This document shows, one piece after another, positions 1-5,068 of a stretch of 5,139 nucleotides of DNA; position 1 is the stretch's first letter; every line of letters begins with the position of its first letter. Under the pieces are notes generated by a model that was given only the letters and a program-made list of their open reading frames with translations, did not search any database and had not been told where the DNA came from. The DNA lies in assembly GCA_007136565.1 (NCBI GenBank), contig SLGS01000140.1:1-5139 (forward strand), written 5' to 3'. Source of the stretch: Clostridia bacterium (GTDB lineage Bacteria; Bacillota; Sulfobacillia; SLMV01). A program made the translations under genes and the position numbers.

Positions 1-79
1 CCCGGTGGGCACCAGCCAACTTTCCGCGGATACTCCTAAACCGGAACACGCGGAAGCAACAGCGCGCTCCGAGCAACCC

Positions 80-391
80 TTAAGCAATGACCAGCATTGC
101 GAGTAGTCGTATGGGATGGTGTTCAAGGCCCATCGCAGAAATGATTCTCTTTCTCCCGGGAGACATATCCTCTGGGGAGTCAGCGAGGAGAGTATATCGA
201 ATATCCTTGTCTTGGTCCCAGGGATTCTGAACCGAATGAGGTATTATGGCCCTCGGGGACGAACTGTCGACCAGTAGGAAGCAATACTCGGTGAATTCGG
301 CAATGTCACCGGCGCACACAATAACGTGAAAGCATCCCCGACGAGACTTGTCGACGCGATACGAGAACCGTATTATTCCCGCATCATAGAA
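80..391 (-). other. Long open minus-strand frame, possible gene relic, no good start
   Basis: This minus-strand frame is open from just after a TGA (complement of 392-394) to a TAA (complement of 80-82), about 103 codons. The translation has a protein-like composition with a mixed hydrophobic stretch (FHVIVCAGDIAEF, then YCFLLVDSS), but I recognise no family. The only usable start is a GTG at 317-319, which gives 79 aa. It has no well-placed Shine-Dalgarno; the nearest purine run is about 15 bases upstream. Third codon positions are about half G/C, well below the operon genes on the right. The frame also overlaps the probable promoter of the divergent membrane-protein gene. It is either chance or an eroded gene; I favour not counting it as a functional CDS. 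Confidence 0.2.
348..376 (+). promoter_or_regulatory. Probable sigma-70 promoter of the TMEM175-family gene
   Basis: TTGTCG at 348-353 and TATTAT at 371-376 are separated by exactly 17 bases, matching TTGACA and TATAAT at 4/6 and 5/6 positions. Transcription would start near 383, leaving a leader of roughly 28 bases before the ATG at 411. The hexamer ACGAGA occurs twice, at 341-346 and 361-366, exactly 20 bases (about two helical turns) apart and flanking the -35 and spacer. That spacing would suit a regulator dimer, but the repeat is short and could be chance. Confidence 0.5.
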
Positions 392-410
392 TCAGAATGG
401 AGCGATCGAC

Positions 411-1070
411 ATGGAATCGCGGCACGACGGAAGCTACCACTCCGACAACGATCACCGGTTCGAATGGCGTGACATGGACTTTTCCAGTATCAAGGGACTG
501 GGAGATAAGGTGTTCGCCTTCGCCATGACTCTATTGGCCTATAATCTCGTCATACCCGATTCCGCATCGGGAGACCTGGCAGAGGCATTAATGGCTCAGG
601 TCCCACAGTTTCTCGCGTTCATACTCAGCTTTGCCGTCGCCGCCCAGATATGGTGGCAACATCACAAGCTGACCAGTATGTTCCAGGGTATGGAACCCGT
701 TATGGTGGGACTTTACTTCCTACTACTCGCGGCAGTAGTCCTCGTGCCCTTTGTGGCAGCCCTAGTCGGTCGTGCACCGAACGCCCGCGCGGCGGTAATG
801 CTCTTCATCGGCCTATTCATAGTGATCAACTGCATCGCCATCCTGTTGACACTGCGGGCCCAAAGCGTCAGTGCCTGGCGCACTCCCGTCAGCACCTGGA
901 TGTTCTATTGGCTGGTCTTCAATTTCTTCGGCGGAAATGTCGTCCTGACCGCAGCCTTTTTCGTCTCGATCTGGTACCCGACAAGTGGACTGCTCATAGT
1001 GGCGACTGGTGCCGTGATCGGGCCCCTAGTCGCCCAAAGGTTTCACATTCCATATGCGAGCTCCGACTAG
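411..1070 (+). CDS. TMEM175/DUF1211-family membrane protein, putative potassium channel
   Basis: The 219-aa product is an integral membrane protein with six likely helices at about residues 29-48, 65-82, 97-120, 127-148, 162-187 and 192-209. Bacterial TMEM175 proteins are about this length, with one six-helix repeat, and known members assemble as tetrameric K+ channels in the cytoplasmic membrane. Family hallmarks seen are the first-helix pattern DKVFAFAMTLL (32-42) and the helix-2 ending WWQHHKL (81-87), which resembles the family's W-x-H-H-R/K pattern. The usual RxxxFSD signature is degenerate: here it reads SIKGLGD (26-32), so only the final Asp remains. The ATG at 411 has GGAG at 399-402, eight bases upstream. 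The next in-frame ATG (474) would remove part of the polar N-terminus but no helix. The gene stands alone, probably read from the promoter at 348-376. I am confident of the family, but less so of K+ selectivity given the altered signature. Confidence 0.85.
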   Translation: MESRHDGSYHSDNDHRFEWRDMDFSSIKGLGDKVFAFAMTLLAYNLVIPDSASGDLAEALMAQVPQFLAFILSFAVAAQIWWQHHKLTSMFQGMEPVMVGLYFLLLAAVVLVPFVAALVGRAPNARAAVMLFIGLFIVINCIAILLTLRAQSVSAWRTPVSTWMFYWLVFNFFGGNVVLTAAFFVSIWYPTSGLLIVATGAVIGPLVAQRFHIPYASSD

Positions 1071-1463
1071 ATTTTGATCGAATGCCGAAGTCTTTTCAAC
1101 GCGGAGCGTCGATTACATCATGCGGGACAGAGCCATCGATGTAGAAAAAGACACGAACCTACGAATCCCAATCCCGGTGGGCTATCCGATCAACTCTCTC
1201 GTTCGGGGCGTCCCGGCCATCTCTGCTTAGCCGCTACTACGATTAACAGCCTAAGCATCCTCCCTCCTCGGTGCCCGTGCCTACTCATCCAAAGATGCTT
1301 ATCATCCACGCGTTCGAGGTACCCTCAGGATAATGATCCACCTTCTCCTCAATTACGTAAGTTGACAGTGGTGCTAAGCGCTACGATAGCACCGTCCTTG
1401 AAGCCGGGATTCGTCTGCAGGCTGCTCGCGTAACCCGATGGCCTATTCATCTATTGGATCAAC
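1071..1463. other. Stretch without a convincing gene
   Basis: Frames here are short or have the composition of shadow frames (rich in R, S, P, C and H). The longest plus-strand frame (1074-1433, TTG start) lacks a Shine-Dalgarno and shows no domain. The most protein-like piece is the short frame at 1120-1230, listed separately. I see no tRNA, no clear rho-independent terminator for the membrane-protein gene and no direct or terminal repeats. The base composition is visibly less GC-rich than the operon at the right, consistent with decayed or transferred DNA. Confidence 0.6.
1120..1230 (+). other. Possible small ORF or gene fragment (36 aa)
   Basis: An ATG opens 36 codons ending in TAG. The product begins MRDRAIDVEKDTNL, continues RIPIPVGYPINSLVRG and ends VPAISA. 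The composition is unusually protein-like for this stretch. The same frame stays open upstream to a TGA at 1075-1077, giving about 50 codons in all. No Shine-Dalgarno lies at a useful distance; GGAG at 1103-1106 is 13 bases from the ATG. I know no family for it. It may be a remnant of a decayed gene, or chance. Confidence 0.2.
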
Positions 1464-1652
1464 CTAAGAGTACGTGTGGATCCGCGACGCCCGACGGAAG
1501 ACCAACCAGAGATAAACCACGGGCCAGACCGTGTAAATCGCATACTCTGCGAGGAAGAAATATCCGTTGTGGAAGATGGGGGCATCGTATAGATTCGTTG
1601 AACCCGGGGGTACACTAAGCGCAATTCCGTCCTCGATGAATCCACAGCCATG
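1464..1652 (-). pseudogene. C-terminal relic of a membrane protein gene
   Basis: This minus-strand frame is open for 62 codons between a TGA (complement of 1653-1655) and a TAG (complement of 1464-1466). Its second part (about 1467-1592) reads YDAPIFHNGYFFLAEYAIY and then TVWPVVYLWLVFRRA, a textbook transmembrane helix followed by Arg residues. Over those roughly 40 codons about three quarters of third positions are G or C, much higher than the surrounding DNA, which is the signature of selected coding sequence. The open frame contains no ATG or GTG start, and upstream the frame is interrupted by the TGA and by a TAA (complement of 1689-1691). I read it as the 3' end of a gene whose 5' part has decayed. 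The family is not recognised. Confidence 0.45.
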
Positions 1653-2009
1653 TCACTTTGGCGAACTCGCAGATCCGCGGGCACAATGTTACACGACGCT
1701 GGAATTAGGGCGCTCCCAGGGAACATGGCAAAAACACAGCGAACAGATGTGAAAAGCGCAGATTGGTTAACTCAGCGGGGGAACCCATTCACGATATGAG
1801 GAAAAACATCACGGGTATTCCATGGAGGACATCTGTAAAATGTGCAGAAATACTAGGATATCGCCGGGGTTGCCGCCGGGGAGTCTTGCCCCCGGATGGC
1901 CCCGGTTTTGCGTCGGGAAGGTTCGTTCGTCCCATGTCCCCCATAATCCCGTGTTCCATCGTACCCAGGCCCGCATTATCGAAATCGTCGCTTCGGAAGG
2001 GCAGTACTC
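1653..2009. other. Gene-poor leader region upstream of the operon
   Basis: No reading frame here is convincing. A 77-codon frame (1822-2055) runs into the first operon gene but has no good Shine-Dalgarno and a shadow-like composition. The clear structure is the imperfect hairpin at 1864-1909, listed separately. A CATAAT box at 1942-1947 could be a -10 element for the operon, but I find no matching -35 at 16-18 bases, so I do not call a promoter. The operon promoter should nevertheless lie within this region. Confidence 0.5.
1864..1909 (+). terminator. Imperfect GC hairpin followed by T4, terminator or leader attenuator
   Basis: CCGGGG at 1864-1869 pairs with CCCCGG at 1900-1905, and a second CCGGGG at 1876-1881 pairs with CCCCGG at 1890-1895 around an eight-base loop. 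CC at 1873-1874 can also pair with GG at 1898-1899. The structure is followed by TTTT (1906-1909). It lies about 100 bases before the first operon start. It could end stray transcription from the left or act as a leader element. The T-run is short, so intrinsic termination is only plausible. Confidence 0.45.
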
Positions 2010-2309
2010 ATGGCAGAGAGGTCCACCATCGCCGGGACCTTCGGGGCCCGCATAAGGATCACCCCACCCGACACCGGACTCTTCCTGGTGGAGGGTCGCG
2101 AGATGCCTCCGCGCCAAATCATCTCCGCCCACGGCGGGCAGATCGTACTAGCCATCCCCGGGAGCAACCGTGTATTGGCCCTCCTTCCCGGGACGGCCTA
2201 CTCGGGACTATTATCTCATCGAGATCTACGTCACATCGGACCAGTCTCCATCGACCCGGAACGCTTCGAGTACTTCATGGAACACTCGGGACTCGGTCGA
2301 CGCCCGTAG
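2010..2309 (+). CDS. Uncharacterised 99-aa protein, first gene of the operon
   Basis: I do not recognise a family. The ATG at 2010 has GGAAGG at 1995-2000, nine bases upstream, which supports this start over the internal Met32. The predicted protein looks strand-rich: alternating hydrophobic runs RIRITPP (14-20), GLFLVEG (23-29), GQIVLAIPG (43-51) and RVLALLPG (54-61) suggest a small beta fold. A short C-terminal helix at 82-92 opens with IDPERFEYFM. There is no signal peptide or membrane segment. The IDP-plus-aromatic/basic stretch resembles the N-terminal motif of the later operon proteins. Sixty bases separate it from the next gene on the same strand, with no terminator between, so co-transcription is likely. 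Its GC-rich codon use matches the rest of the operon. It may be an accessory or regulatory subunit, but that is a guess from position. Confidence 0.7.
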   Translation: MAERSTIAGTFGARIRITPPDTGLFLVEGREMPPRQIISAHGGQIVLAIPGSNRVLALLPGTAYSGLLSHRDLRHIGPVSIDPERFEYFMEHSGLGRRP

Positions 2310-2353
2310 GCACCCCTTTTTCACCCTCAACTCGTGATGATGAAGCGCCTTTT

Positions 2354-2361
2354 GAGAGGGG
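2354..2361 (+). promoter_or_regulatory. Shine-Dalgarno that fixes the start of the second operon gene at 2370
   Basis: GAGAGGGG lies eight bases before the ATG at 2370. The longer in-frame starts (GTG 2334, ATG 2337, ATG 2340) are preceded by a pyrimidine-rich stretch (CCCCTTTTTCACCCTC) with no purine box. The start at 2370 is therefore preferred, and the 12 extra codons are leader rather than protein. Confidence 0.75.
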
Positions 2362-2369
2362 TATATCCC

Positions 2370-2912
2370 ATGGCAAAATCCAGCGTTGGCCAGGAACTTC
2401 TCAACGTCCCCCTGCCGGACATGGTGATGAAACTCGGCCTCGGCGTAGCCGAAGCCCAGCGGGCTCTCGATGAAAACTCCGTTGAGACCGCCAAAGAACT
2501 CGCGGACACCACCATTCCCCTGGTACTTTCCACCGTGCAAACCTTCCACGAAGACGGCAGCGTCAGCTTCGACAACATGCCCCCCGTGGACGTTTCGCTG
2601 CTACAGATCGGCTTGCTACCTACTTTCTATCAATTCGCCGAGGCCACCATCGAGGTCACGATGGACATAAAGACAACGTCTTCGACGGACACAAGCATCA
2701 AGGTAGGCGCCAAGGCCAAGGCCGGCTTCGGCATGTGGAGTGCCTCGGTTTCCGTGGACGTGGCCCACAACCGCAAGTTCGGAAAAGAGGTACACGGGAC
2801 CAGCCGCCTGATGACGAGGATGGTACCCGTACCGCCACCGCCGCGCATCGCGCCGGAGATCGTGGTCAACGACCTCAGGCCCGCGCCCGAACCGACGCCG
2901 ACCCCCGAATGA
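2370..2912 (+). CDS. Strand-rich operon paralogue A (180 aa), PTFYQF/MVPVP type
   Basis: The protein has a predicted amphipathic helix at about 15-47 (PLPDMVMKLGLGVAEAQRAL and onward), then a strand-rich core. Two blocks are shared with the next gene product. VSLLQIGLLPTFYQF (75-89), followed by AEATIEVTMDIK (90-101), has 18 of 27 residues identical. SRLMTRMVPVPPPPRIAP (145-162) forms the second block, with 11 of 20 identical around it. The tail is proline-rich (PPPP at 155-158, then PAPEPTPTPE at the end) and probably disordered. There is no signal peptide, membrane helix or catalytic motif, so a cytosolic structural or binding role is likely. The layout (N-terminal helix, acidic turn, strand pair, C-terminal conserved strand) reminds me of DUF2589-type proteins. 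That is memory only and needs a profile search. It is the second operon gene; 19 bases separate it from its paralogue. Confidence 0.8.
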   Translation: MAKSSVGQELLNVPLPDMVMKLGLGVAEAQRALDENSVETAKELADTTIPLVLSTVQTFHEDGSVSFDNMPPVDVSLLQIGLLPTFYQFAEATIEVTMDIKTTSSTDTSIKVGAKAKAGFGMWSASVSVDVAHNRKFGKEVHGTSRLMTRMVPVPPPPRIAPEIVVNDLRPAPEPTPTPE

Positions 2913-2931
2913 TCGTTGAGGAGGTTTCGCG

Positions 2932-3492
2932 ATGAACGTACACATAGACCCCGAACTGCTCAAGAGGTTACGGGGCTTTCGCCAACCCATCGTGGATCCC
3001 AAGACACCCGTGAAAGAAGCGGACATGGCCTCGTTTGGCGACCTGGTCCGGATGCTCGCTGAGGGTATCGCCAGCGCCCAGGCCAGCCTGGACCGCACTT
3101 CCGCGGAACTGGTGGTGGAACTCGCTAATACCCGGGTGTGGACGGTCCCGAGTATCACAGAACGGATAGCAGAAGACGGAACCGTAACCTACGTCCAGGG
3201 TGAGCCCAGGGAGGTCTCGCTCCTGGAACTGGGGCTGCGTCCCACCTTCTACCAGTTCTCCCAGGCCAGTGTCGACGTGGCCATGGATATCAAGATCGTG
3301 GAAAACGAAACCGAGACGGGAACCGGCGAGAAGCGGATGGCCATGTACGCCGATACCGCCAGCGTGCGCTTCGAGCGAAAGCTGAACCGGGACGTGAGCG
3401 CGTCTTCGCGACTGAAGGCCACCATGGTACCGGTTCCCATGCCCCTGCGTCTCGAGCCCACGATGAGCACACAACCCGCGGAAGAGGAGTGA
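2932..3492 (+). CDS. Strand-rich operon paralogue B (186 aa), PTFYQF/MVPVP type
   Basis: This is a clear paralogue of the preceding product. It has the helix FGDLVRMLAEGIASAQASLD (35-54), the block VSLLELGLRPTFYQF (95-109) followed by SQASVDVAMDIK (110-121), and SRLKATMVPVPMPLRLEP (159-176). It differs in an extra N-terminal segment of about 30 residues that begins MNVHIDPELLKRLRGF. That segment carries an IDP-x-(x)-basic motif also found at the N-termini of the next two products. The proline-rich tail of paralogue A is replaced by a short acidic end (EEE). The start is supported by GAGGAGG at 2918-2924, seven bases before the ATG. The two sequences are diverged outside the shared blocks, so this is an old duplication with likely different jobs, perhaps two subunits of one assembly. 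No enzyme motif or membrane segment is visible. Confidence 0.82.
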   Translation: MNVHIDPELLKRLRGFRQPIVDPKTPVKEADMASFGDLVRMLAEGIASAQASLDRTSAELVVELANTRVWTVPSITERIAEDGTVTYVQGEPREVSLLELGLRPTFYQFSQASVDVAMDIKIVENETETGTGEKRMAMYADTASVRFERKLNRDVSASSRLKATMVPVPMPLRLEPTMSTQPAEEE

Positions 3493-3496
3493 TGCC

Positions 3497-3997
3497 ATGA
3501 GCGAGGAGCACCGCACACCGTTGGATCCCGACCTGCGTCGGTTCCTCGAGGGTGCCGGGCGATCGATGTCCCTGGCGGGAAGTGATCTCGCCGAGGGCAT
3601 CGATTTCCAGACGAACATGATCATCGCCTCCGCGGAGCTCGAGGCCCGGGTGGCCCTGGAGGCCGACGCCAAGGGAAGTCTTCGCGTTCACCCGATATCG
3701 GCCCGGGACCTGGAGTCCAAGATCTCGTCGGCGGCACTCTCCACCCTGCGGGTGCAATTTGTCACCACGGCTCCCGAGCCAGCGGATAAACCCGGGAAGG
3801 TCCCGACCAAGGATCCCGGGGACGTGGTCGATGAGGTGCGGGGGCGCACCGATATCGCTCGCCTGGAGGAGATCCTCGGGCGGATGAAGGTCTCTCCCAC
3901 GTTCGTACCCGAATCGGGACGCTGGCTGGTAACCGTCACCGACCCCGAGGGACGATTGGTTCGCGAGATCGTCCTGCCCGACGAGAGGAGGGAGTGA
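3497..3997 (+). CDS. Divergent third member of the operon's strand-rich set (166 aa)
   Basis: It starts four bases after the previous stop; the Shine-Dalgarno AGAGGAG (3483-3489) lies inside the end of the upstream gene. The N-terminus reads RTPLDPDLRRFLEG (6-19), a likely short helix carrying the shared LDP motif. Residues 41-55 (MIIASAELEARVALE) align with the AEATIEVTMDIK strand of paralogues A and B. ALSTLRVQFVTTAPE (80-94) occupies the place of their SRL...MVPVP strand. The long helix and the PTFYQF block are missing, so this looks like a reduced version of the same core. After a proline/charged linker (93-112) comes a distinct module at 117-163: a helix (DIARLEEILGRM) and two strands (GRWLVTVTDPEGRLVREIVL). 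I recognise no named family. The homology to A and B is inferred from pattern, not from strong identity. It is probably a partner subunit in the same complex. Confidence 0.78.
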   Translation: MSEEHRTPLDPDLRRFLEGAGRSMSLAGSDLAEGIDFQTNMIIASAELEARVALEADAKGSLRVHPISARDLESKISSAALSTLRVQFVTTAPEPADKPGKVPTKDPGDVVDEVRGRTDIARLEEILGRMKVSPTFVPESGRWLVTVTDPEGRLVREIVLPDERRE

Positions 3998-3998
3998 C

Positions 3999-5009
3999 GT
4001 GCCGACTCCACTCGACCCCCGGGACATCCGTAGGCTGGCCGCGCTCCAGGCGGAGCTCGATGCCCTGAAGAAATCCTCCGGTCGGCTAGCGAGCGAACAT
4101 CGGCAGCTGCAGAAGAAGCTGACCGAGACCCAGGATGCGCTGCTCGCCGCCGAGCAGGTCAAGGCGCGCTATGATCGGGCCCTCTCGGAGTTCGATAAGG
4201 CGGCATCGACGGGCCTCATCGTCCGTCCGGAGGAAACCTCGGTCGCGGCCTTCGCCCAGGCGGCCGCCGCGGCCCTCGCCGACGCAGCGTCGCGGCTGGA
4301 GGAAGCCGAAAACCGCGCCGAACAACTAACCCGAGAGCTGGAGGACCTGCGGGAAATCGGCACAGACGATGCTGCGCTCGAGCGGGCCCGGGAAAAACTG
4401 GAGTCCCTGCGAGAAGAGACCGAGGCCCGCGCCGAAGAGGACAGAGCGCGCATCCGGGAGTTGGAGGAAGCCCTGGACGAAGCGCTGAAGTCGGTCCCCG
4501 CAATCGACGAGGCAGATGACGTCGCCGTCGCCCTCCTAGGGGAGAACCGTCGGCTGGCGGAAGAAGTAGAGGGATTATCCGGGGATCTTCGAGCCTTTGA
4601 GGATCGCCTCGCGGAAGCCGACGGCCGTGCCGAAACGGCTCGACGCGACGCAGAGGATAAGATGCGGGACCATTTCGAAGGCGTGATCTCCGAACTCCGT
4701 CGCCGGGAAGCGGTCGCTCAAAAGCAGCTGGCCCACGCCACGGCCCAGCTGAAATCGGAGGGACGCGAACCGATAATATCCGCTGAACGCGTATCCATGA
4801 TGATGGAGGATCTGTTGCAGGAGGTGGGCGCCCACCTCCCCGGGCTTCGCGTCGCCGAGGGAGAACTGCGACTCAAGGTGGGGTTCGGATCCGCGGGCGA
4901 TGCGACGGGATTCGTCATCCCAACTGCGGGCGGGGAGGCCCGCGAGTACGATGGACTCGGGGAGATCCTCCTTCGCTTCGAGGGGACGCCCCGAAAAGAA
5001 GACCGCTGA
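3999..5009 (+). CDS. Coiled-coil protein with small C-terminal domain (336 aa), last operon gene
   Basis: It begins with GTG one base after the previous stop, with AGGAGG at 3986-3991, seven bases upstream, so translational coupling is likely. The N-terminus TPLDPRDIRRL (3-13) carries the operon's shared motif. It leads into long heptad-rich, Glu/Arg/Ala/Leu-rich coiled coils at about 9-70, 86-164 and 176-256, broken by GLIVRPEET (72-80) and a Pro-containing turn near 167. The last 75 residues form a different domain: a helix (SAERVSMMMEDLLQEVGAHL, 261-280) and strands GELRLKVGFG (288-297), GFVIPTAGG (304-312) and GEILLRFEG (321-329). There is no Walker motif, so it is not an SMC-like ATPase despite the coiled coils, and no membrane segment is visible. 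The likely role is scaffold, tether or length-setting element for the smaller operon proteins. That role is inferred from architecture and gene order. Confidence 0.85.
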   Translation: MPTPLDPRDIRRLAALQAELDALKKSSGRLASEHRQLQKKLTETQDALLAAEQVKARYDRALSEFDKAASTGLIVRPEETSVAAFAQAAAAALADAASRLEEAENRAEQLTRELEDLREIGTDDAALERAREKLESLREETEARAEEDRARIRELEEALDEALKSVPAIDEADDVAVALLGENRRLAEEVEGLSGDLRAFEDRLAEADGRAETARRDAEDKMRDHFEGVISELRRREAVAQKQLAHATAQLKSEGREPIISAERVSMMMEDLLQEVGAHLPGLRVAEGELRLKVGFGSAGDATGFVIPTAGGEAREYDGLGEILLRFEGTPRKEDR

Positions 5010-5036
5010 GCTAACTATCCCATAGATGAAGACACT

Positions 5037-5068
5037 GCGGCGCCGCCCCGAGCGGGACGGCGCCGCTT
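5037..5068 (+). terminator. Rho-independent terminator of the operon
   Basis: GCGGCGCCG (5037-5045) pairs perfectly with CGGCGCCGC (5058-5066). Past one mismatch, CCC (5047-5049) can pair with GGG (5054-5056) around a GAGC loop. The stem starts 27 bases after the last stop codon and is followed by the T-rich tail TTACTCTT. Its position right after the fifth gene supports 2010-5009 as one transcription unit. Confidence 0.75.

Noticed and set aside
650..1144. Long plus-strand frame overlapping the membrane-protein gene
   Set aside because: It has a shadow composition rich in R, S, P and H, no domain, and lies in another frame of the well-supported TMEM175-family gene.
1451..1726. 91-codon minus-strand frame
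   Set aside because: Its composition is shadow-like and it overlaps, in another frame, the better-supported relic frame with strong third-position bias.
1942..1947. CATAAT box as the -10 of the operon promoter
   Set aside because: No recognisable -35 lies 16-18 bases upstream (sequences there are AGGTTC-like), so it is not called as a promoter.
2334..2369. Longer N-terminus for paralogue A from GTG 2334 or ATG 2337/2340
   Set aside because: A pyrimidine-rich stretch precedes these starts, whereas the ATG at 2370 has GAGAGGGG at ideal spacing.
1763..2473. 236-codon plus-strand frame across the operon start
   Set aside because: It overlaps the first two operon genes in a different frame, its translation is low-complexity R/S/P/H/T-rich, and it has no Shine-Dalgarno. 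The overlapped genes have good starts and clear paralogy.
3290..4162. 290-codon minus-strand frame opposite the paralogue genes
   Set aside because: It is a typical antisense shadow in GC-rich coding DNA. The plus-strand genes there show paralogy, Shine-Dalgarno sequences and tight operon spacing.
3999..5009. The coiled-coil protein as an SMC or RecN-like ATPase
   Set aside because: No Walker A, Walker B or ABC signature is present at either end; the similarity is only heptad composition.
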